NCBI GenBank assembly: GCA_026982695.1
Contig: JALSGS010000059.1
Coordinates: 1 to 64,000, forward strand
Direction: 5' to 3'
DNA from: Saprospiraceae bacterium
Lineage (GTDB): Bacteria > Bacteroidota > Bacteroidia > Chitinophagales > Saprospiraceae
Length of the DNA: 64,000 nt
Part shown: positions 9,350-18,482 of the stretch, piece after piece
Numbering within the stretch: position 1 is the first letter of the stretch
Layout: each line of letters opens with the position of its first letter
Program-made: the position numbers and the translations under genes
The notes under the pieces: model-generated
Databases searched by the model: none
What the model saw: the letters and a program-made list of their open reading frames with translations, nothing else
What the model was told of the DNA's origin: nothing

Positions 9350-10405
9350 ATGAAAATTGATGTGGCTAGAGCGATTAGAGATCTTTTGTTTGAGCACGAT
9401 GAGGTCGTTATCCCTGGGCTGGGGGCATTTGTCACTCGCTATCAACCTGCTACTATTGATCACGTGCAAGGGCATATGATGCCTCCTTCACGGCAGATCA
9501 TCTTTAACCCCGAGCTTACAATTGATGATGGACGGCTGGTGGCTTGGATGATTGAGCACTACGGGCTCTCTGCCACTGAGGCTCAACAAGTGATTGCTGA
9601 CTACGTCCAGAAAGTAAAAAGCAGGCTCAAAGAAGGAAAGCGTTGGAAACTACCCCACCTGGGTGAACTATTTCGAGACTTTGAAGGCACCTATGGTTTT
9701 GATCAAGCTACCAGGAACTTTACAGTAGACACTTTTGGCCTACCCGAACTGGACGCAGCCCCTGTAATCACGAAAAATAATGAACATACAGCCTCAACAC
9801 ACTACAAGGTTTCGACTGCTACTTCCGAAGTGTCATCTCCACCTCAGCCACAGATAAAAGAGTACAACACAACGCCCGTGGCATTCTCTACAGCTAAAGT
9901 GACGCAGTCCGCTACAGAAGTAGAAGAAGCACCGATGTCATGGCTCTACAAACTCATTCCCATCCTTATTGTCATTGCGCTTTGTGTGGTGTTGTTCAGC
10001 ATTTGGGTCGTCTTTTTCCAGTCGAATCCTTCTGAGGCAACTGCTACATCACCTGTCCTAACCACACCTATCCCCTTGCAAGATGAACCAGAAGACCAAG
10101 TCGACTTGGAAGCAGAGGCAACGCAAACTAGCGATGCACCACCTTCTGAAACAGATGTATTGCCACCTGACACATACGAAGCCTTTGTCGTCTTACACAG
10201 TTTTAGCCATGTGCGCAACGCCGAACGTTTTGCCGAAAAGCTCGTCCAGGACGGTTTTAACGCCGCTTCCGTCCAAGACGGACGGCTCTTACGCGTAGGG
10301 GTGCGTTTCACCTGGCGCGACTCCACCGAGCTCCAGCAAATACTGCAGACCTTAGGGCGCACTTACAAAACCAAGCCCCGTTTTTGGCAAGTGCCACCTC
10401 AATGA
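9350..10405 (+). CDS. HU/CCDC81-like and SPOR domain membrane protein
   Basis: 351 residues. The N-terminal 130 match the CCDC81-type prokaryotic HU double domain (VVIPGLGAFV, IIFNPELTIDDGRLV, KLPHLGELFRD). A variable Ser/Thr/Pro linker follows, then one TM helix (about 198-222), an acidic periplasmic linker and a C-terminal SPOR-type fold (about 275-350, EAFVVLHSFSHVRNAERFAEKL). SPOR domains bind denuded septal peptidoglycan, so the protein may link something in the cytoplasm to the division site; that role is inferred from family knowledge. Its end overlaps the convergent phosphatase gene by 7 bp. Confidence 0.85.
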   Translation: MKIDVARAIRDLLFEHDEVVIPGLGAFVTRYQPATIDHVQGHMMPPSRQIIFNPELTIDDGRLVAWMIEHYGLSATEAQQVIADYVQKVKSRLKEGKRWKLPHLGELFRDFEGTYGFDQATRNFTVDTFGLPELDAAPVITKNNEHTASTHYKVSTATSEVSSPPQPQIKEYNTTPVAFSTAKVTQSATEVEEAPMSWLYKLIPILIVIALCVVLFSIWVVFFQSNPSEATATSPVLTTPIPLQDEPEDQVDLEAEATQTSDAPPSETDVLPPDTYEAFVVLHSFSHVRNAERFAEKLVQDGFNAASVQDGRLLRVGVRFTWRDSTELQQILQTLGRTYKTKPRFWQVPPQ

Positions 10406-11100
10406 CGCATCCACGGATGCACCATATCGATATTGGGCTCGAAATACAATTGTTGATGCGTCAAGTCAAAGGCGCATAAATGACCAGCACCTGGAGTAGC
10501 TACGTCAAAGCAGCCACTATCGATATCTATGACGCGCAGCTGATCGAGTTGTGTGAACATGGCCAACACACTTGCCACGGTAATGCGCTGGTGTCCATGC
10601 ACGATGTAACGCTGGCCCAACCACTGGTAGTCAATTTGCTCGTACCAATTGCGAATCCACAACAGCGCATGCGGATCACTCAATGGGTCGGCCAGCTGAA
10701 AGTTCAGGCCAGCATGTACCAAAATCCATTGTTCCACTTGCGCATACAAAGGCAAATCGAACAAAAAGTTCAGATACTGCTCAGGAATTTGGCTTGGATG
10801 GCTGGCGCCAAAGCTGCCCAGAGTGGCATCTCCACCCCAATAGAGCCAATGCTCAAAGCGCTCTATGTCGTGTAGAGCCCACTCCAGGCCCTGTTCGTGA
10901 TTGCCCTTTAAGCAAGTGACTTGGTGGCCCGCCTCAATAAGCGAAAAGATGATATCGAGCACGCCTTTGCTGTCAGGCCCTCTATCGATATAGTCACCCA
11001 ACAGATACAAATGATCTTCAGGCTTTAGTGCAATGCGCTGTAGGAGTTTGCGAAAAGTAGCACTGCAACCATGAATATCGGAAATGGCTATTCGACGCAT
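10399..11100 (-). CDS. Serine/threonine-type metallophosphatase
   Basis: 233 residues with the calcineurin-like metallophosphoesterase motifs in order: SDIHG (7-11), GDYIDRG (35-41), GNHE (66-69), a central VHAGLN and a late VHGHQ. This is the bacterial PrpA/ApaH-like arrangement using two metal ions; the substrate (phosphoprotein or dinucleotide) cannot be told. I chose the ATG at 11100 because it puts the first motif at the usual distance from the N-terminus; an open frame reaches 11280 but that extension has no family character and would overlap argS. Convergent with the HU/SPOR gene. Confidence 0.85.
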   Translation of the reverse strand: MRRIAISDIHGCSATFRKLLQRIALKPEDHLYLLGDYIDRGPDSKGVLDIIFSLIEAGHQVTCLKGNHEQGLEWALHDIERFEHWLYWGGDATLGSFGASHPSQIPEQYLNFLFDLPLYAQVEQWILVHAGLNFQLADPLSDPHALLWIRNWYEQIDYQWLGQRYIVHGHQRITVASVLAMFTQLDQLRVIDIDSGCFDVATPGAGHLCAFDLTHQQLYFEPNIDMVHPWMRH

Positions 11101-11318
11101 GCCTGCAAAAATAACTGCCTCTTCTGGCTTTAAAGCGCTACAGTACCACAGGACAAAAAACTGATTTCTTCCCCAGCATTCTATAATCAGTATAACTTTG
11201 CGGCTCATTTCGGTGGTTTGCACCACTGAGCGCCATTTTGCCTCCTGTGCGCGCGCTTTGACGAGTGTGTTCAGTAGCAAAACAATGGCACATTTACTCG
11301 AATCAACGATCGATGCCC

Positions 11319-13163
11319 ATGTCTGAGCTCACACACAAGATTCAACAAGGAGTAATTGAAGCAGCCCGTGCACTCTACGGGGCCGAGCTGCTCCCCCAAC
11401 AAGCCGTCATTCAGCCTACGCGCAAAGACTTCGAAGGTGATTACACAGCGGTAGTGTTCCCACTGATGCGACTGGCGCGAAAGCAACCTGAAGCAATAGG
11501 CGAAGAGATCGGCCAGTGGCTCTGTACCCATCTCGAAGAGGTGGAGCGCTACAACGTAGTCAAAGGCTTTCTCAATCTCGTCATTGCCGACAGCTACTGG
11601 AATCAATTTGTGCGCACCCAAGTGGATGCGACAGACTTTGGCCGCTTTCCAGCCTCTGGCCAAAAAATCATGGTAGAGTATGCTTCGCCCAATACCAACA
11701 AGCCGCTGCACCTGGGCCACATCCGCAACATCTTACTGGGTTGGTCAATCTCGCAGATACTCGAAGCAGCTGGCCATGAAGTGATCAAAACGCAGATTGT
11801 CAACGATCGAGGCATTGCCATTTGCCGCTCCATGGTAGCATGGAAGCGATGGGGCAATGGCACTACGCCCGAACAAATGGGTAAAAAAGGCGACCACTTC
11901 GTCGGCGATTTTTACGTGCTGTTCTCCAAAAAATTCGAAGAGGAATACGCCGCCTGGCAACAGACTGAAGTGGCCGAGCGCGTGTTTGCCGAAAGGCATC
12001 AGGAGGGCCAGTCTAAGGCAGCCTTTTTTAAAGCATTCAAAAATCAATACTTCAACGAGTTTAGCCCCCTAGGCGCCGAAGCGCGCGAGATGCTCCGCAA
12101 ATGGGAAGCTGGCGATGAAGAAACATTGCGCCTGTGGCGCATGATGAATAACTGGGTACTCGAGGGTTTTGAAGAAACTTACCGAAAACTCGGTGTGTCT
12201 TTCGACAAAACTTACTTAGAGTCGGACACCTACCTGCTGGGCAAGGAAATTATCGAGGAGGGCCTGGCCAAAGGTATCTTCCACAAGGACGGCAAGCGCA
12301 TCTGGATCGACCTGAGCAATATCGGGCTGGGAGAAAAGACCATCATCAAAAGTGATGGCACTTCGACCTACACTTCGCAAGACCTCGGTACTGCCCGTAT
12401 GCGTTACGAAGAGTTTGGCTTTCATCGACTCATCTATGTGGTAGGCGATGAGCAGATCAGCCACTTTCAAGGGCTGTTCGAGATCTTACGACGCTTGGAT
12501 GAACCCTATGCCAACGGGCTCTACCATCTAGCCTACGGCATGGTCGATCTACCCAGCGGGCGCATGAAGTCACGAGAAGGCACAGTGGTGGATGCCGACG
12601 ACCTCATAGAGGAAGTCGTCGAAGAGGCGCGCCAGCATGCTGCCGAGCGCGGCGAAATTGCCGAGCTGCCTGCCGAACAACAGGAAGACATCGTGCGCAA
12701 GATAGGCATGGCAGCACTCAAGTTTTTCATCATCAAGGTCAATCCGCGCAAGCGCATGACCTTCGACCCCGCCGAATCGGTAGACATGCAGGGCCAGACT
12801 GGCCCCTACGTGCAAAATGCCTACGTGCGCATTCGCTCCGTGCTGCGCAAAGCAGCAGATTACGAGGCCAAGCATGCAGCTGACTATGAAACTCTGCAAC
12901 CCGGCGAACGCGAGCTAGTCAAGCTGTTGTACCAATATCCGGAAGTGGTGGCCACCGCCGCACGCGAATACGACCCCTCGCACGTAGCTAATTACGCCTA
13001 TAACTTAGCGCGCGCCTTCCACAAGTTCTACCACGATTATCCAATTTTGAAAGCAGAAAGCGAGGCGGCACGCGCTTTCCGCCTCGAACTGAGCCGCATG
13101 GTGGCACGCGTCTTGGAACAAGCTATGCATTTGCTGGGCATCGAAATGCCAGAAAGAATGTAG
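11319..13163 (+). CDS. argS: Arginyl-tRNA synthetase
   Basis: 615 residues. An N-terminal Arg_tRNA_synt_N domain (1-90) precedes the class I catalytic domain with HLGH (131-134) as the HIGH signature and a degenerate KMSKS equivalent (GRMKSREG), as is usual for ArgS. The C-terminal DALR anticodon-binding domain ends near residue 615 (MHLLGIEMPERM). It charges tRNA-Arg. The ATG at 11319 is preferred over the one at 11313 and over a longer open frame from 11265. glnS follows 104 bp downstream on the same strand. Confidence 0.97.
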   Translation: MSELTHKIQQGVIEAARALYGAELLPQQAVIQPTRKDFEGDYTAVVFPLMRLARKQPEAIGEEIGQWLCTHLEEVERYNVVKGFLNLVIADSYWNQFVRTQVDATDFGRFPASGQKIMVEYASPNTNKPLHLGHIRNILLGWSISQILEAAGHEVIKTQIVNDRGIAICRSMVAWKRWGNGTTPEQMGKKGDHFVGDFYVLFSKKFEEEYAAWQQTEVAERVFAERHQEGQSKAAFFKAFKNQYFNEFSPLGAEAREMLRKWEAGDEETLRLWRMMNNWVLEGFEETYRKLGVSFDKTYLESDTYLLGKEIIEEGLAKGIFHKDGKRIWIDLSNIGLGEKTIIKSDGTSTYTSQDLGTARMRYEEFGFHRLIYVVGDEQISHFQGLFEILRRLDEPYANGLYHLAYGMVDLPSGRMKSREGTVVDADDLIEEVVEEARQHAAERGEIAELPAEQQEDIVRKIGMAALKFFIIKVNPRKRMTFDPAESVDMQGQTGPYVQNAYVRIRSVLRKAADYEAKHAADYETLQPGERELVKLLYQYPEVVATAAREYDPSHVANYAYNLARAFHKFYHDYPILKAESEAARAFRLELSRMVARVLEQAMHLLGIEMPERM

Positions 13164-13267
13164 CAAGTATGCATCTCGTTGGGCAAAAACCCTACATACA
13201 TCTACGTAACTGATATTTCGACACGAGCCAATGACTCAACCATCACACACCTCAATTCACAAACGAC

Positions 13268-14935
13268 ATGAGTGACAACAAGCCGCGAAATTTTATCGAA
13301 GAGATCATAGAAGAAGACCTGCGCACCGGTCGTTTTCAAGAAGTGCACACGCGCTTCCCACCAGAGCCCAATGGCTATTTGCACATTGGCCACGCCAAAG
13401 CCATATGCCTCAACTTTGGCATTGCCAAAAAGTACCATGGCAAGTGCAATCTACGCTTCGACGACACTAATCCCGAAGCTGAAGATGTGGAATACGTCGA
13501 AGCCATCAAGCGCGACATTCGCTGGCTGGGCTTCGACTGGGAAGACCGCGAGTACTTCGCCTCCGATTACTTCGAGCAACTGTACGAATTTGCCGTTAGG
13601 CTGATCAAAAAAGGCAAGGCCTACGTAGACGACTCTACACCCGAAGAGATCGCTGCCATGAGAGGCACACCCACCCAACCTGGCGTAGAAAGCCCCTATC
13701 GCAACCGAAGTGTAGAAGAAAACCTCGACCTGTTCGAGCGCATGCGCCAAGGTGAATTCGAGGAAGGTTCGCGCGTGTTGCGCGCCAAGATCGATATGGC
13801 CTCGCCCAACATGCACCTGCGCGACCCAATCATGTATCGCATCAAAAAGGTGGCTCATCACCGAACGGGTACCAAGTGGTGTATCTACCCCATGTACGAC
13901 TTTGCCCATGGCCAATCCGATGCCATCGAGCACATCACCCACTCGCTGTGTTCGCTCGAGTTTCGCCACCACCGACCACTGTACGAGTGGTTTATCCGCG
14001 AGCTGGAGTTATTTCCCAGCCGTCAGATCGAGTTTGCGCGCCTCAACCTCAGCTACACCATCATGAGCAAGCGGCGGCTCAAGCGCTTAGTGGAAGAAGG
14101 CTACGTAGCTGGTTGGGATGACCCCCGCATGCCGACGCTCTCGGGTATGCGGAGACGCGGTTACCCGCCAACAGCTATTCGCGAATTCGCGGAGCGCGTA
14201 GGCATTGCCAAACGCGACAACGTCATTGACTTGAGCTTACTGGAGTTTTGCGTGCGCGAAGAGCTCAACAAGACCACGCCGCGCATCATGGCCGTGCTGC
14301 GCCCGCTCAAGGTGGTCATCACCAACTATCCTGAAGGACAAGTCGAACAAATGGAGATCGTCAACAACCCCGAAGACCCCGCCATGGGCGGCCGTACCAT
14401 TCCCTTCTCGCGCGAGCTGTACATCGAGCAAACGGACTTCATGGAAGAAGCGCCCAAAAAATTCTTCCGCCTCAAGCCCAGCGGTATGGTACGCCTCAAA
14501 GCTGCCTACATCATCCGCTGCGACGAAGTGGTCAAGGATGAAGCTGGCCAAATCGTCGAGCTGCGCTGCACTTATTTCCCCGAAAGCCGAAGCGGCCAAG
14601 ACTACTCAGGGCTCAAGGTCAAAGGCACCATCCACTGGGTGTCGGCCTCACATGCCTTGCCTGCCCAAGCTCGCCTCTATGATCGCCTCTTCCTCGATCC
14701 CGCACCCGACCAGCACGAAGGGCACGACTTTATCGAGTTTATCAACCCACAGAGCCTCGAAGTGCTCGACCCCATCTGGGTCGAACCCTCCGTGCAAGGC
14801 GCACAACCTGGCCAAGCCTATCAGTTTTTGCGCATGGGCTACTTCTGTGTCGACCCAGACAGCACCACCGACAAGCTGGTCTTCAACCGCACTGCAACCC
14901 TCAAAGACAGCTGGGCGAAAATAAGCCAGAAGTGA
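13268..14935 (+). CDS. glnS: Glutaminyl-tRNA synthetase
   Basis: 555 residues, normal for bacterial GlnS. The signature [16 protein letters not shown] (HIGH at 39-42) lies at the N-terminus, MSKRRL near residue 265 is the KMSKS equivalent, and the C-terminal half carries the two beta-barrel anticodon-binding domains. It charges tRNA-Gln directly, so this organism need not rely on the GatCAB transamidation route for Gln. A strong hairpin follows the stop, so the transcript should end there. Confidence 0.97.
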   Translation: MSDNKPRNFIEEIIEEDLRTGRFQEVHTRFPPEPNGYLHIGHAKAICLNFGIAKKYHGKCNLRFDDTNPEAEDVEYVEAIKRDIRWLGFDWEDREYFASDYFEQLYEFAVRLIKKGKAYVDDSTPEEIAAMRGTPTQPGVESPYRNRSVEENLDLFERMRQGEFEEGSRVLRAKIDMASPNMHLRDPIMYRIKKVAHHRTGTKWCIYPMYDFAHGQSDAIEHITHSLCSLEFRHHRPLYEWFIRELELFPSRQIEFARLNLSYTIMSKRRLKRLVEEGYVAGWDDPRMPTLSGMRRRGYPPTAIREFAERVGIAKRDNVIDLSLLEFCVREELNKTTPRIMAVLRPLKVVITNYPEGQVEQMEIVNNPEDPAMGGRTIPFSRELYIEQTDFMEEAPKKFFRLKPSGMVRLKAAYIIRCDEVVKDEAGQIVELRCTYFPESRSGQDYSGLKVKGTIHWVSASHALPAQARLYDRLFLDPAPDQHEGHDFIEFINPQSLEVLDPIWVEPSVQGAQPGQAYQFLRMGYFCVDPDSTTDKLVFNRTATLKDSWAKISQK

Positions 14936-14964
14936 TAAGGCTTTGCTCCCCTTAAAAAAACAGC

Positions 14965-14995
14965 GAGGTTGGCCCTTGAGGGCCAACCTCTTTCA
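14965..14995 (+). terminator. Rho-independent terminator after glnS
   Basis: A perfect 10-bp GC-rich stem (GAGGTTGGCC at 14965-14974 with GGCCAACCTC at 14981-14990) and a short loop, followed by TTT. It sits 30 bp after the glnS stop. Confidence 0.85.
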
Positions 14996-15029
14996 TTTGT
15001 ATTGCTGCTGTTCGCATCGACGCTAACCG

Positions 15030-15043
15030 GTGACACAAGTCAC
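15030..15043 (+). promoter_or_regulatory. CRP/FNR-like palindromic operator
   Basis: GTGAC-ACAA-GTCAC is a perfect dyad with a 4-nt centre, the geometry of a CRP/FNR-family site. Its centre (15036.5) lies about 40 nt upstream of the start expected from the -7 box at 15066, the position of class II activation. There is no TTG at the -33 position of that promoter, consistent with activator dependence. The regulator's identity is not known. Confidence 0.45.
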
Positions 15044-15065
15044 ATCATAAATGAAAACTCCATCC

Positions 15066-15073
15066 TATATTTG
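15066..15073 (+). promoter_or_regulatory. Bacteroidota -7 promoter element
   Basis: TATATTTG matches TAnnTTTG exactly. It lies upstream of the MBL/rhodanese gene and 23 nt downstream of the CRP/FNR-like dyad; transcription would begin near 15077, giving a leader of about 240 nt. Confidence 0.5.
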
Positions 15074-15233
15074 TACAACCAAAATCGCCAAACACCTCTC
15101 CACGACAACTTATCGGCCTTGCGCTTAAGGCCACACCTCTCTTAGCACGTGCTTCACACTTCTCACTGCTACTCTATGGAAAATGCCGTCGGGCAAAAGA
15201 ATTGTCTTTTACCCACATCGGATGCGGCAATGA

Positions 15234-15256
15234 TGCACTAGTGCACATGTGCACTA
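15234..15256. promoter_or_regulatory. Nested palindromes (GTGCAC repeats)
   Basis: Two overlapping perfect palindromes: TGCACTAGTGCA (15234-15245) and the 18-mer TAGTGCACATGTGCACTA (15239-15256). They lie 62 bp before the chosen start of the MBL/rhodanese gene, inside the predicted leader. They may be an operator or an RNA hairpin; function not known. Confidence 0.35.
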
Positions 15257-15317
15257 AGCCATATACAAGTTGGCACGACAAACATTCATTTTTCAAAAAC
15301 TAAAAACTGCTGTAGCC

Positions 15318-16727
15318 ATGAAAGTAGAACAGCTGTACACCGGTTGTTTGGCGGAAGCCGCCTATTACATTGAAAGTGAAGGAGAAGCAGCCGTGATCGA
15401 CCCCTTGCGTGAAACCGAGCCCTACCTCGAGTTGGCTAAGCGCGACAATGCCAAGATCAAGTACGTATTTGAGACCCACTTCCATGCCGACTTTGTCTCA
15501 GGGCATCTTGATCTAGCCAAAAAAACAGGTGCTAAAATCGTATACGGCCCCAATGCTAAGCCCAACTTTGATGCCTACGTGGCCAAAGACGGCGAAGAGT
15601 TCAAGATTGGCAAAGTGACCATCGTAGCACTGCACACTCCTGGACACACTTTAGAAAGCACTACCTACCTGCTTAAAGACGAATCGGGTAAGCCCTACGC
15701 CATCTTCACTGGCGACACACTCTTCTTGGGCGACGTAGGCCGTCCCGACCTGGCCGTTACCTCCAACATTACCCAACGCGACCTGGCTGGCATGCTCTAC
15801 GACAGCTTGCGCAACAAGATCATGCCACTACCCGACGATGTCATCGTCTATCCTGGCCACGGCGCCGGATCGGCCTGCGGCAAAAAGATGAGCAAAGACA
15901 CTTGGGGCTATCTGGGCGACCAGAAAAAGACCAACTATGCCTTGCGCCCCGAACTGACGCGCGAACAATTTATCGAAGAAGTACTGGAAGGGTTGGTAGA
16001 GCCGCCCGCCTATTTCCCAAAAAATGCCATGCTCAACAAAATGGGCTATGACAGCATCGACGAGGTGCGTCAGCGCGGCATGACCCCACTAAGCGTGCGC
16101 GCGTTCAAAACAGCCTGGGCTGAAGAAAAAGCCGTCGTCATCGATGCCCGCCACCAAGACGAGTTTGCTAAGGGCTACGTACCAGGCAGCATCTTCATCG
16201 GATTGCACGACAACTTCGCTCCTTGGGCTGGCACACTTATTCCCGATCTGAATAAACCCATCTTGCTCATCACCCCTGAAGGCAAAGAGGAAGAAGCTGT
16301 CACACGCCTGGCACGTGTAGGCCATGACAACATCATTGGATACCTGGATGGTGGCTTCGAAGCATGGAAAGCAGCTGGAGAAGCTGTCGAAACCCTGGAC
16401 GAAATTGAGCCAGAGGCTTTTGCTCAAATGTACCAACCCAGCCAGATTAATCTGCTCGACGTGCGTCGCATCAGCGAATACAATGCCCAACACATCGAAG
16501 GTGCAGTAAACTTTCCACTCGACTTTATCTACAAGAACTTGCACCAGCTCGATCCCAACAAGAAGTATTACGTACACTGTGCAGGCGGCTATCGCTCTGT
16601 GATCGCTTGCTCGATCATGAAGTCGGAAGGCATCAAAGAGGTGGTCAACATTCGAGGTGGATTTAATGCCCTCAAAGAATTCGATCTGCCCATGACCGAC
16701 TATGTCGAGCAAAACACCGAACTCTAA
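15318..16727 (+). CDS. MBL-fold hydrolase with two rhodanese domains (persulfide-dioxygenase-like)
   Basis: 469 residues. The metallo-beta-lactamase domain (1-250) has HFHAD with H54, H56 and D58, then H110 and D133, as in ETHE1/BlmB-type persulfide dioxygenases that oxidise glutathione or low-molecular-weight persulfides to sulfite. Two rhodanese domains follow: the first (about 270-350) lacks a Cys in its active loop (LITPEGKEEE), and the second has C421 in HCAGGYRS and should be the active sulfurtransferase. I chose the ATG at 15318 since the MKVEQLYTGCLAEAAYYI start is typical; another in-frame ATG is at 15270. Expression seems controlled by the dyad at 15030. A terminator follows. Confidence 0.88.
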   Translation: MKVEQLYTGCLAEAAYYIESEGEAAVIDPLRETEPYLELAKRDNAKIKYVFETHFHADFVSGHLDLAKKTGAKIVYGPNAKPNFDAYVAKDGEEFKIGKVTIVALHTPGHTLESTTYLLKDESGKPYAIFTGDTLFLGDVGRPDLAVTSNITQRDLAGMLYDSLRNKIMPLPDDVIVYPGHGAGSACGKKMSKDTWGYLGDQKKTNYALRPELTREQFIEEVLEGLVEPPAYFPKNAMLNKMGYDSIDEVRQRGMTPLSVRAFKTAWAEEKAVVIDARHQDEFAKGYVPGSIFIGLHDNFAPWAGTLIPDLNKPILLITPEGKEEEAVTRLARVGHDNIIGYLDGGFEAWKAAGEAVETLDEIEPEAFAQMYQPSQINLLDVRRISEYNAQHIEGAVNFPLDFIYKNLHQLDPNKKYYVHCAGGYRSVIACSIMKSEGIKEVVNIRGGFNALKEFDLPMTDYVEQNTEL

Positions 16728-16764
16728 CCTCAGACGATTGTTCGATTTTCAATGGTGTCAATGG

Positions 16765-16792
16765 GGCACTCCTGGGCAGGAGTGCCTTTTTT
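16765..16792 (+). terminator. Rho-independent terminator after MBL/rhodanese gene
   Basis: A perfect 9-bp stem (GGCACTCCT at 16765-16773 with AGGAGTGCC at 16778-16786), a 4-nt loop and six T residues. Confidence 0.92.
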
Positions 16793-16858
16793 ATACCCAA
16801 AGCAATTTAGACTTGAGAAGTAAACACTCAATCGACAATAAAAAATAATGGGAGGAGT

Positions 16859-17095
16859 TTGTTACATCCGAAAATAGGGGCGATTCAAATTACATTGTCT
16901 TGTCAAAGCAACAGTTTTACTAATGCGCCGCCAAGACCCAACGGACATTCTCCGACTTCGTTTGCTATACATAGCATACTAGTCAACGCCAATATGCGAC
17001 ACGCACAGCTTAGGCTGAAGCATAATGCCCCTAAAACAACGGAGCTTTATGCTAAGACTTCAACAGTTGATAAGAAAAAGCCACAAGCCCTTTGA
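16859..17095 (+). pseudogene. Relic of a tyrosine recombinase / integrase C-terminus
   Basis: The 78-codon frame ends with a stretch that aligns without gaps to the XerC/D-type catalytic end: SFAIH for SFATH, then R..Q..L.HN.PKTTELY......ST for LRYIQELLGHNSSKTTEIYTHVST. The LGH histidine and the nucleophilic Tyr are kept, but the preceding LRH (catalytic Arg) is lost, and the region upstream has no matching N-terminal domain. It should be inactive. Likely a leftover of an integrated element. Confidence 0.6.
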
Positions 17096-17260
17096 ACAAT
17101 ATGGAAGATTTCAATAACTTACTCAAGTTTCGGTAGTCAAAAGCAATTGATTCAAATTAAAGATTTTCAGTATTTCGTTGTCCTTTAGAACTACTGAGAC
17201 TATCTTCTTTTTTACATTTATATCTATACCCCAACTGAAATGATTTGGGAGATTTACAAC

Positions 17261-17587
17261 TCACAAACCAGCGAAAGATAAGAAGTTTGGGAGGCTGACG
17301 CCTCCCAAATCACTTCGCCATGAGTATAAGTCGAAAATCTCGGATATTTGGCCAACCATACCTCTGAGCCGGCATAAACTCAAAAAACTTCTCAAAAAGT
17401 TGTTCAGTTTATCAAAAGAAGCAAAGTAACCAGAGGTGATCTGTAGATTATTCGCATATTGTATCGGGAGTTGTTTTGGTTCTTGTTTAGCTACAATACA
17501 CTGAATTTCAGTAATTTGCAATACAATCAACTCCCACTTTTTTACCCCTTTTTTAACCCCCGAAACTTGAGTAAATAAATAGCTCAC
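17261..17587 (-). other. Unrecognised open frame in degenerate region (108 codons)
   Basis: An uninterrupted frame starting at 17587. It has no signal peptide and no family motif I recognise. It contains the 17286 hairpin near its 3' end and lies downstream of the transposase relic on the same strand. Base composition is AT-rich like the relics around it. It may be chance or a fragment of the same mobile element; I do not call it a gene. Confidence 0.15.
17286..17309. repeat. Perfect 10-bp inverted repeat
   Basis: TTTGGGAGGC (17286-17295), a 4-nt loop and GCCTCCCAAA (17300-17309). No T tract follows on either strand, so it is not a standard terminator; it could be the remnant end of a mobile element or a REP-like hairpin. 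Confidence 0.4.
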
Positions 17588-17689
17588 ATGACAAATTGCT
17601 GCAGTCGACCCACCTTCGCTAGTACTCCATAGCGCAGGTGAGTTTGAGTGTTCTCAGAAAATAAACGATGCTGCTTCGAAATTTAGAAT

Positions 17690-17925
17690 AAGTGTCGTAA
17701 TACATCGAGTTTATGACCTCTTTTTTGAGAAGTCGCCAAAGCCGTAAAATAGTCCTGCAAATAATTCATTGCACTAACGCCGCGTAAAATTAATTGCTAC
17801 TGCAAGCAGTCCTCGCAGACTTTCTATTCGGTCTGCATTTGCTAAATTACTCGCTTTAAACACACAACTAATCTTTATACAAAACCATTCTGTCCAATTG
17901 GAAAAACCACAACAGTTAACAACTA
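17690..17925 (-). pseudogene. Probable relic of an IS4-family transposase C-terminus
   Basis: Reading the minus strand, one frame (about 17925-17775) gives NLANADRIESLRGLLAVA, which fits the C-terminal THLTxxERIEKLxALLAxAF region of IS4-type transposases without gaps; a second frame just after it gives TSQKRGHKLDVLR, like the KKHGRKAKSLFR that follows in the family. The two frames are not continuous and have stops on both sides, so this is broken. The DDE residues and N-terminus are missing. Confidence 0.35.
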
Positions 17926-18482
17926 TCAAATCTGTAAAAGCACACTTTCACCATAGAGCATTGAAAAACATCCGTTGAATTTCTTTTTAAATCAAAAGGT
18001 CTTACTCCTCTTCGCAAAAAATTGCTGTTTCCTCATCACAATCTTGCAAAATTGTTGGGAAAAAATTCAAATAGGTCAGGCGGATTTGTATTGCTCCCCT
18101 CTAAGTTAGATCATCTCACCAAATCACAAACTCGTCATTTTTTCCCATGAAATTGATTGGGTTGGGATTAAAAAACGATTACCCGGGTATTACACAAGTG
18201 AAGGGTGGCAGGGTGTATGAATTCAGGCCATGACCTGCAAAGCGATGAGGAGGAGCAACTTGAGTTCCCGGAAGCGACACGCAAACTGCGGAAATTGAAC
18301 TGCAGAAGGGGCGGTAATACCTCTGGGTATTGAGTCCAAGCCGATTTGCAATGAGCATAAGCCCCTGAGCCAACAGCCTAAGGCACTTGAAATTTTTTCC
18401 CTATACGCAAATGGCCTTTCTTTGCAAATCAGGAGGAGTATTTGCTATACTCTTACTTACTGTTCATCTCACTTAGGTCAAA

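Larger units (their letters stand above)
16728..18482. other. AT-rich gene graveyard
   Basis: 1.75 kb without an intact recognisable gene, visibly richer in A/T and stop codons than its neighbours, at least from 16.8 to 18.1 kb. It holds a relic of a tyrosine recombinase (16859-17095, plus), a 10-bp stem hairpin (17286-17309), an unrecognised open frame on the minus strand (17261-17587) and a probable transposase relic (about 17690-17925, minus). The right part (18180-18400) has normal GC but no identifiable gene. It looks like an old integration site between the MBL/rhodanese gene and murQ. Confidence 0.6.

Noticed and set aside
11101-11280. Longer start for the metallophosphatase
   Set aside because: The extension is Cys- and Trp-rich without motifs and would overlap the argS region; the first metal motif is at the usual position with the ATG at 11100.
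11265-11318. Longer N-terminus for ArgS
   Set aside because: The extra residues have no family character and would put the start into the region upstream of the usual ArgS N-terminus.
18179-18373. 64-codon frame on the minus strand between the relics and murQ
   Set aside because: No family features, and no clear reading-frame bias; I leave it as spacer.
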